Assembly: GCA_019187225.1 (NCBI GenBank)
Contig: JABAQQ010000017.1
Coordinates: 151,669-215,668 of the forward strand
Direction of reading: 5' to 3'
Source of the DNA: Saprospiraceae bacterium
Lineage (GTDB): Bacteria; Bacteroidota; Bacteroidia; Chitinophagales; Saprospiraceae
Length of the DNA stretch: 64,000 nucleotides
Below the pieces are notes generated by a model. That model did no database searches. It saw only the letters and a list, made by a program, of their open reading frames with translations, and was not told the DNA's origin. Shown in pieces: positions 59,540 through 64,000 of this stretch; position 1 is the first letter of the stretch, and every line of letters begins with the position of its first letter. Both the position numbers and the translations under genes were made by a program.

Positions 59540-60139
59540 ATGGGAACACCAACCGCATCAGAACAGGAAGCTTTTGTCGTCCGCCCGAACAAACGCTACA
59601 CAGCGCGGGATTTTGAAAACCTGCCGCCGGGGCCGCCCTATTACGAGCTCATCAACAACAGCCTCGTGATGGAACCTTCGCCGGAAATCCCGCATCAGCG
59701 CGCCTCTATCAGCCTCGCCACTAAAATTTTTAATTTTGTTGAAGAGCACTCCCTCGGCCTTGTGCTCGAAGCCCCGATGGACGTGGAACTGGACGAAGAC
59801 AACGTGTTTCAACCCGATATTCTTTTTATTTCGAACGAACGGCTGGGCATTATTCAGGATGGCCGCAAGATCAAAGGCGCACCCGACCTCGTGGTAGATA
59901 TCCTTTCGTCCAACAAAAAATACGACCAGGAGGAGAAAAAATACGTCTATGAACTCCACGACGTGCGAGAATTCTGGCTCGTGGATACCAAAAAGAAAAC
60001 TGTCGAAGTGTTTGAAAACCAGCGAAAAGAGTTTGTCTTGGTACAAAAAGCATGGTTAGGCGACACGGTGCGCTCCAAGTTACTTGCCGGTTTTGAAATC
60101 GCAGCCGATTACCTTTTTCGGGAAATTTCGAAGCCGTGA
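59540..60139 (+). CDS. Uma2 family protein, copy 1
   Basis: 199 aa, PD-(D/E)xK superfamily (DUF820). Conserved blocks: YELINNSLVMEPSP, VFQPDILFISNERLG with the Asp, GAPDLVVDILSSNKKYD, and REFWLVDTKKK. At the second acidic position it has Asp (VVDIL) where most members, and the next gene, have Glu. The family is abundant in multicellular and filamentous bacteria; nuclease activity is assumed but biological role unknown. Starts 14 bp after udk and is followed by a near-identical copy. Confidence 0.88.
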   Translation: MGTPTASEQEAFVVRPNKRYTARDFENLPPGPPYYELINNSLVMEPSPEIPHQRASISLATKIFNFVEEHSLGLVLEAPMDVELDEDNVFQPDILFISNERLGIIQDGRKIKGAPDLVVDILSSNKKYDQEEKKYVYELHDVREFWLVDTKKKTVEVFENQRKEFVLVQKAWLGDTVRSKLLAGFEIAADYLFREISKP

Positions 60140-60174
60140 CTCCCACATATAATTTTGTTACAAAACCATTAGTC

Positions 60175-60774
60175 ATGGGTACTCCAACGACATCAGAACA
60201 GGAAGCTTTTGTTGTCCGCCCGAACAAACGTTATACAGCGCGGGATTTTGAAAACCTGCCGCCGGGGCCGCCTTATTACGAGCTCATCAACAACAGCCTC
60301 GTGATGGAACCTTCGCCGGAAATCCCGCATCAGCGCGCCTCTTTGAGTCTCGTCAAAAAGATGGACGATTTCGTCGAGCAACACTCCCTCGGCCTTGTGC
60401 TCGAAGCCCCGATGGACGTAGAACTGGACGAAGACAACGTCTTTCAACCCGATATTCTTTTTATTTCGAACGAACGGCTGGGCATTATTCAGGATGGCCG
60501 CAAGATCAAAGGCGCACCCGACCTCGTGGTGGAAATTCTTTCCTCCAACAAAAAATACGACCAGGAAGAGAAAAAATACCTCTATGAACTCCACGACGTG
60601 CGAGAGTTCTGGCTCGTGGATACCAAAAAGAAAATCGTCGAAGTGTTTGAAAACCAGCGAAAAGAGTTTGTCTTGGTACAAAAAGCGTGGTTAGGCGACA
60701 CGGTACGTTCCAAGTTACTCGCAGGTTTTGAAATCGCCGCTGATTACCTTTTTCGGGAAATTCCCAAGCCCTGA
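60175..60774 (+). CDS. Uma2 family protein, copy 2
   Basis: 199 aa from ATG 60175. It differs from copy 1 at about 12 positions, seven of them packed in one helix (RASLSLVKKMDDFVEQH against RASISLATKIFNFVEEH). It keeps the canonical Glu in PDLVVEILSS. The two genes are a recent tandem duplication separated by 35 bp that resembles the leader of copy 1. Confidence 0.88.
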   Translation: MGTPTTSEQEAFVVRPNKRYTARDFENLPPGPPYYELINNSLVMEPSPEIPHQRASLSLVKKMDDFVEQHSLGLVLEAPMDVELDEDNVFQPDILFISNERLGIIQDGRKIKGAPDLVVEILSSNKKYDQEEKKYLYELHDVREFWLVDTKKKIVEVFENQRKEFVLVQKAWLGDTVRSKLLAGFEIAADYLFREIPKP

Positions 60775-60776
60775 GT

Positions 60777-60929
60777 CTTGCCAATTGGATTCTTTACCAT
60801 GACAAAACGTTATCCGTGGACATTTTCCACCGAAGCAAAACGGAAGACGAAATATTGGTCATGGAGCGGCTTTTCCCGATGGACTTCCGGGCTTACGAAT
60901 TTGAACGGCGAGAGTTGTTGAGGAAATGA
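60777..60929 (+). pseudogene. Orphan coding-like fragment
   Basis: A 50-codon stretch in one frame without its own start: LANWILYHDKTLSVDIFHRS, then VMERLFPMDFRAYEFERREL and a TGA at 60927. Composition is protein-like, with charged amphipathic segments, but no family was recognised. It directly follows the second Uma2 copy and may be the 3' remnant of a gene lost during the duplication. Confidence 0.3.
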
Positions 60930-61007
60930 ATGAATTCGGGTTATTCCGCGAATTTTTCCAGTCCCGGTGAAGAAACTCTTCCGGGCTCGCGTGTTTTTTT
61001 AAAACTC

Positions 61008-62201
61008 ATGTCAAAGCACCTTCCTCCCACCCGTCTTTATACCCCTGCTTTTCTCCTGCTTTGTGTTTCGCATGCGCTGTTCTCGGCCAGTTTCAACATG
61101 ATGATACCGGAATTGCCCGCCTACCTCGACGAAATGGGCGGCGGCGCGCACAAAGGACTTATCATCGGCCTTTTTACCATCACTGCTGGTGTGTCGCGAC
61201 CGTTCAGCGGCAAATTGGCCGATACGGTGGGACGGATACCGGTGATGTACGTCGGTACGTTCGCGTGCGTGGTGTGCAGTATGTTGTATCCACCGCTTGC
61301 GTTTGTAAGCGGCTTTCTGGCACTGCGGTTTTTTCACGGTTTTTCCACCGGCTTCAAGCCGACGGGAACATCGGCTTATGTGGCCGATATTGTGCCACCA
61401 GGGCGGCTTGGCGAAGCGATGGGATTGCTCGGCATCTGTTACAGTTTGGGCGCTTCGGCGTCGCCGCCGCTGGGCAGTTGGATGGTCAAATACTTCGACG
61501 GCGACCACGCTCCCATGTTTTACACATCGGCAGTGCTGGCTGTGGTCTCTATGGCCATATTGATGAACCTGAAAGAAACGCTGCGCGAAAAACAGCCCTT
61601 TCGCCTTGAATTACTGAAAGTTACGCGCAACGACGTATTCGACCCGCTGGCGATTCCGGCAGCCATCGTCATGATTCTGTGTTATTTCAGTTACGGCGTC
61701 ATCCTGACGCTCGTTCCCGATCTGAGCGACCATGCAGGCCTGGAAAACCGGGGTACTTTTTTCAGCGTTTTTACCCTGGCGAGCATCTCTACCCGATTAT
61801 TCGCAGGAAAAATATCCGACCGTCTCGGCCGCGTGCCGGTGATGAAAGTCTCGGCCATCCTCATCGGTATTTCCATGCTGGCATTTGCAAAAGCCGGTTC
61901 ACCCGCAATGATCTATGTCGCTGCGACGCTGTTTGGGTTGGGTTTGGGCATCTTCGCCCCCGCGATCAATGCATGGACGATAGACCTGGGCAATCCGGAG
62001 CGCAAAGGTCGCGCGATTGCGACCATGTACATCGCACTCGAGATCGCCATCGGCTCCGGTGCATTTTTGTCGGGATGGTATTACGCAAATGTACAGGCGC
62101 GAATGCCCGCCATGTTTTATTTTGCCGCCGCAATGAGTTTTGCCGGGTGGATTTATCTGATGACGGAAGGTAGAAGACGGAGGGTGGAGGGTGAAAGATA
62201 G
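61008..62201 (+). CDS. MFS transporter
   Basis: 397 aa from ATG 61008 (MSKHLPPTRLYTPAFLLLC). Twelve hydrophobic helices in two sixes; the loop 2-3 motif GKLADTVGRIPV and its second-half counterpart GKISDRLGRVPV are the MFS signature. Resembles drug/multidrug efflux types (helix 5 region GEAMGLLGICYSLGASASPP in pieces). Substrate unknown. The end of the frame runs into purine-rich GGWRGGA-type repeats. Confidence 0.9.
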   Translation: MSKHLPPTRLYTPAFLLLCVSHALFSASFNMMIPELPAYLDEMGGGAHKGLIIGLFTITAGVSRPFSGKLADTVGRIPVMYVGTFACVVCSMLYPPLAFVSGFLALRFFHGFSTGFKPTGTSAYVADIVPPGRLGEAMGLLGICYSLGASASPPLGSWMVKYFDGDHAPMFYTSAVLAVVSMAILMNLKETLREKQPFRLELLKVTRNDVFDPLAIPAAIVMILCYFSYGVILTLVPDLSDHAGLENRGTFFSVFTLASISTRLFAGKISDRLGRVPVMKVSAILIGISMLAFAKAGSPAMIYVAATLFGLGLGIFAPAINAWTIDLGNPERKGRAIATMYIALEIAIGSGAFLSGWYYANVQARMPAMFYFAAAMSFAGWIYLMTEGRRRRVEGER

Positions 62202-62258
62202 AGGATAGAGAGCGTCAAACCCCACCAACCGCCAAAAAACCGAATCGTCCATTCAACA

Positions 62259-62555
62259 ATGAAAAATATCAACCGCAGCCTCCTTATTGCCATTTTGGCT
62301 TGTCTTTCCATGGGGCTTTTTGCCAAATCGCCGCAGTTTTTTGGAAGTCAATCCTGGATAACAGGCGTTTTCGCATTGGCAACCCTGGGACTGAGCGCCT
62401 GGGGATTCTGGTTGGGATGGCATGGAGCGAAAGAACGCAATGCCGCCTGGGCCTGGCTCGCTCCAGCCGTCAACGCGCTGATCTTTATCTTTTTTAGCGT
62501 TTTTTTGATACTACTATTGAAAACATTGGAGCGTTTGAATGAACCCCTCTGGTAA
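62259..62555 (+). CDS. Small membrane protein, three TM helices
   Basis: 98 aa. SLLIAILACLSMGLFA, ITGVFALATLGLSAWGFWLG and AVNALIFIFFSVFLILLL are three hydrophobic segments with short charged loops. No family recognised. 57 bp after the MFS gene on the same strand, perhaps cotranscribed. Confidence 0.7.
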   Translation: MKNINRSLLIAILACLSMGLFAKSPQFFGSQSWITGVFALATLGLSAWGFWLGWHGAKERNAAWAWLAPAVNALIFIFFSVFLILLLKTLERLNEPLW

Positions 62556-62619
62556 TTTGATCGCGCCTCCTGAAATACTCCTCATACGTTTGGGCTCTTA
62601 CCACATCCTTGACTTGGTA

Positions 62620-62843
62620 CCGTCCACCATCTACCATCTACCGTCTACCGTCCACCGTCTACCGTCTACCGTCTACCGTCTACCGTCCACCGTCTACCGT
62701 CCACCGTCTACCGTCCACCGTCTACCGTCCACCGTCTACCGTCTACCGTCCACCGTCTACCGTCTACCGTCCACCGTCTACCGTCTACCGTCCACCGTCT
62801 ACCGTCCACCGTCTACCGTCCACCGTCTACCGTCCACCGTCCA
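62620..62843. repeat. Array of 32 CCGTCYA heptamers
   Basis: Thirty-two 7-bp units in perfect phase: mostly CCGTCTA or CCGTCCA, with two CCATCTA near the left end. There is no inverted partner arm. The right end is inside the 3' end of the aldose epimerase gene, whose TAG stop (62827-62829) and last codons are made from the units. This is the longest array of the family in the window. Confidence 0.97.
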
Positions 62844-63762
62844 CCGCAATCTCCATTTTCGCCTTCCACTCCTTCTCCGGCTCCAATGTGACGAGCCCCT
62901 TGCCATTATTGAATGCATCCACGTTGCAGCTCATGGGTTCGAGGGCGATACTTTCGCGGTGGGGCGGCGTAAAGACCTGGAAAAAAGGGAATTGACGGGC
63001 ATTGGCCTTCACCGCAATGCTGCGTCCGTCGGCTTCGAGCGTCATATTGTACAAGCCGGAACCCTTTTTACTGACAAAACAATTGTCGAGAAAAGTATCA
63101 CCCACGCGTTTTTTTCGCTGAAAATCAGGAAATTCAGAGCGGTCACCGGTAGGTATCATGCGGTCGGTGATGGCGATTTTTTCACAAGCGGGGAGTTGCA
63201 TCGCATGATCGTTGGCAGTATTCGTCAGCCGGAAATAGGGATGCCAGCCGAAGCCGATGGGAATGGGGTCGCGGTGCAGGTTGAGACAGGCAACTTCGAG
63301 GGTGAACTTTCCGCTGTCGTATATCGTGAATTCCACTTCAAGCGAAAACGGAAAAGGATAATACGGTCGCTGGCCTTCGTAGACATAGCTGCAGAGAATG
63401 CTCGCGTGGTCTTTGGCGAGAAAGATGTATTCCACTTCGAAAGCCTCGTCGCGCACGAAACCGTGTATGGCGTTTTCAGTGGCGGCATTGTTCAGGGGGA
63501 ATTCGTATGTTTTGCCGAGCCACTCGTAGCGTCCCCGGTTGAGGCGGTTGGGGAAAGGAAAGAGGAGCGCGCTTTTGCCCCATTTAGCGGCTCTGAGTTC
63601 GTCCGGCGTTTCATAGCCATCGAGTATACTTTTTCCCGAAAAACGGATGTCGAGCACGTTGGCGCCGCATTCAGGTATGATGCTGAAGGAGTTCCCGTTC
63701 GACGGGTTGAACAGGTCGTAGCGGGTGTAATGGCCGAAAGCTGATTTTTGCGATTCGTACAT
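62827..63762 (-). CDS. Aldose 1-epimerase family protein
   Basis: 311 aa. The mutarotase fold is recognised from the catalytic region: NAIHGFVRDEAF, GFGWHPYFRL with the second His, and the Glu in SIALEPMSCNVDAF. It interconverts alpha- and beta-anomers of aldoses or acts on hexose-6-phosphates. The C-terminal residues VDGGR and the stop codon are encoded by the heptamer array. Confidence 0.9.
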   Translation of the reverse strand: MYESQKSAFGHYTRYDLFNPSNGNSFSIIPECGANVLDIRFSGKSILDGYETPDELRAAKWGKSALLFPFPNRLNRGRYEWLGKTYEFPLNNAATENAIHGFVRDEAFEVEYIFLAKDHASILCSYVYEGQRPYYPFPFSLEVEFTIYDSGKFTLEVACLNLHRDPIPIGFGWHPYFRLTNTANDHAMQLPACEKIAITDRMIPTGDRSEFPDFQRKKRVGDTFLDNCFVSKKGSGLYNMTLEADGRSIAVKANARQFPFFQVFTPPHRESIALEPMSCNVDAFNNGKGLVTLEPEKEWKAKMEIAVDGGR

Positions 63763-63786
63763 AAGTGAAATAGCTAAGGTTGAATG

Positions 63787-63817
63787 CCCGCCCTCGTCCT
63801 GACTACAGCGGGTAAAA
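63787..63817 (+). repeat. Dispersed palindromic repeat, degenerate copy 4
   Basis: CCCGCCCTCG, spacer, then TACAGCGGGTAAAA. The left arm and the GCGGGTAAAA tail match copies at 39110 and 39477; the middle has diverged. Upstream of both divergent genes. Confidence 0.5.
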
Positions 63818-63888
63818 GGGTAAAGTTTTTTTTGATTGGCAAATGTGAAAAAACAAAAATTACTTTACGCCAAAAAATCATCCACACC

Positions 63889-64000
63889 ATGAAAGCGACC
63901 ATCATCGGCGGCGGCATCATCGGCCTGAGCGCAGCTTATTACCTGAACGAAAGCGGTTGGGACGTGACCGTACTCGAGCGCGGCGACCTGATGGACAACT
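63889..64000 (+). CDS. FAD-dependent oxidoreductase (5' end only)
   Basis: 37 codons before the window ends. MKATIIGGGIIGLSAAYYL is the dinucleotide-binding beta-alpha-beta motif (GxGxxG) and VTVLERGDL holds the ribose-binding Glu. It resembles the DadA/glycine-oxidase group of amine oxidoreductases. Substrate cannot be determined from this part. Confidence 0.85.
   Translation, partial: MKATIIGGGIIGLSAAYYLNESGWDVTVLERGDLMDN

Noticed and set aside
62620..62843. Heptamer array as a CRISPR array
   Set aside because: Units are 7 bp without spacers and no cas genes are near; a simple tandem repeat explains it.
62539..63744. Long plus-strand open frame starting near the heptamer array
   Set aside because: Its first part is a translation of the repeat (PSTVYRL periodicity) and the rest is antisense to a clear aldose epimerase.
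1..64000. tRNA, rRNA or riboswitch genes
   Set aside because: No cloverleaf, conserved rRNA block or known riboswitch core was recognised by eye; a covariance-model search would be needed to exclude them.

Overview
The window looks like a chromosomal contig from a Bacteroidota bacterium, most plausibly of the Saprospiraceae/Chitinophagia side. The grounds are: several surface proteins with type IX secretion (T9SS) C-terminal sorting domains, TAnnTTTG-type -7 promoter elements, a MurA with Asp at the fosfomycin-target Cys position, a DUF2851 protein, an ABC-2 permease fused to an M1 peptidase, a TonB-domain protein, planctomycete-type cytochromes, and G+C-rich genes separated by AT-richer or repetitive spacers. 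No rRNA, tRNA or CRISPR array was recognised.

Layout. 1-700: a GxxExxY gene bracketed by inverted copies of a short repeat. 712-11923: an ABC ATPase and its permease/M1-peptidase partner on the same strand, separated by a tandemly duplicated (A-B-A'-B') group of secreted T9SS proteins. 11950-17882: a YdeI-like protein, two cytochrome genes, a membrane protein and a Gfo/Idh oxidoreductase. 17885-19280: a degenerate IS4-type element with hairpin repeats. 19373-29667: a secreted protein, an mfd gene without its 5' third, an HxlR/quinone-reductase divergon, an amidase, a hydrolase, an ECF sigma/anti-sigma pair, a TonB-domain protein and a beta-helix lipoprotein. 30181-34787: two family 2 glycosyltransferases, a Tat-exported Gfo/Idh protein and a beta-barrel. 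34808-39089: a minus-strand operon (coiled-coil protein, small two-TM protein, membrane-anchored PspA/ESCRT-III-like protein, solute-binding/OmpA fusion) interrupted by a four-helix-bundle gene on the other strand. 39534-53000: housekeeping genes (glycosyltransferase, GNAT, M28 peptidase, serA, rluA-type, mqnD, ompH, purF, csp, murA, pabB, yigZ). 53086-64000: a decayed TIR/TPR gene, DUF2851, UspA, class III aminotransferase, CNT nucleoside transporter with uridine kinase, twin Uma2 genes, MFS transporter, aldose epimerase and the start of an FAD oxidoreductase.

The most unusual property of the window is its spacer DNA. Many intergenic regions are built of 6-8 bp tandem units, often as two arms in opposite orientation. 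They begin exactly at, or inside, the stop codon of the neighbouring gene. Two such structures carry a small gene between the arms. One array of the same family sits exactly where mfd has lost its N-terminal module, a hexamer array encodes the hydrophobic core of a lipoprotein signal peptide, and a 107-bp multi-hairpin element lies in frame within pabB. The clearest candidate for a little-described gene system is the PspA-like/PBP-OmpA envelope operon at 34808-39089.

Limits: all functions are from reading motifs and family resemblance by eye. No database search, structure prediction or folding program was run. Misassembly at the repeats cannot be excluded.
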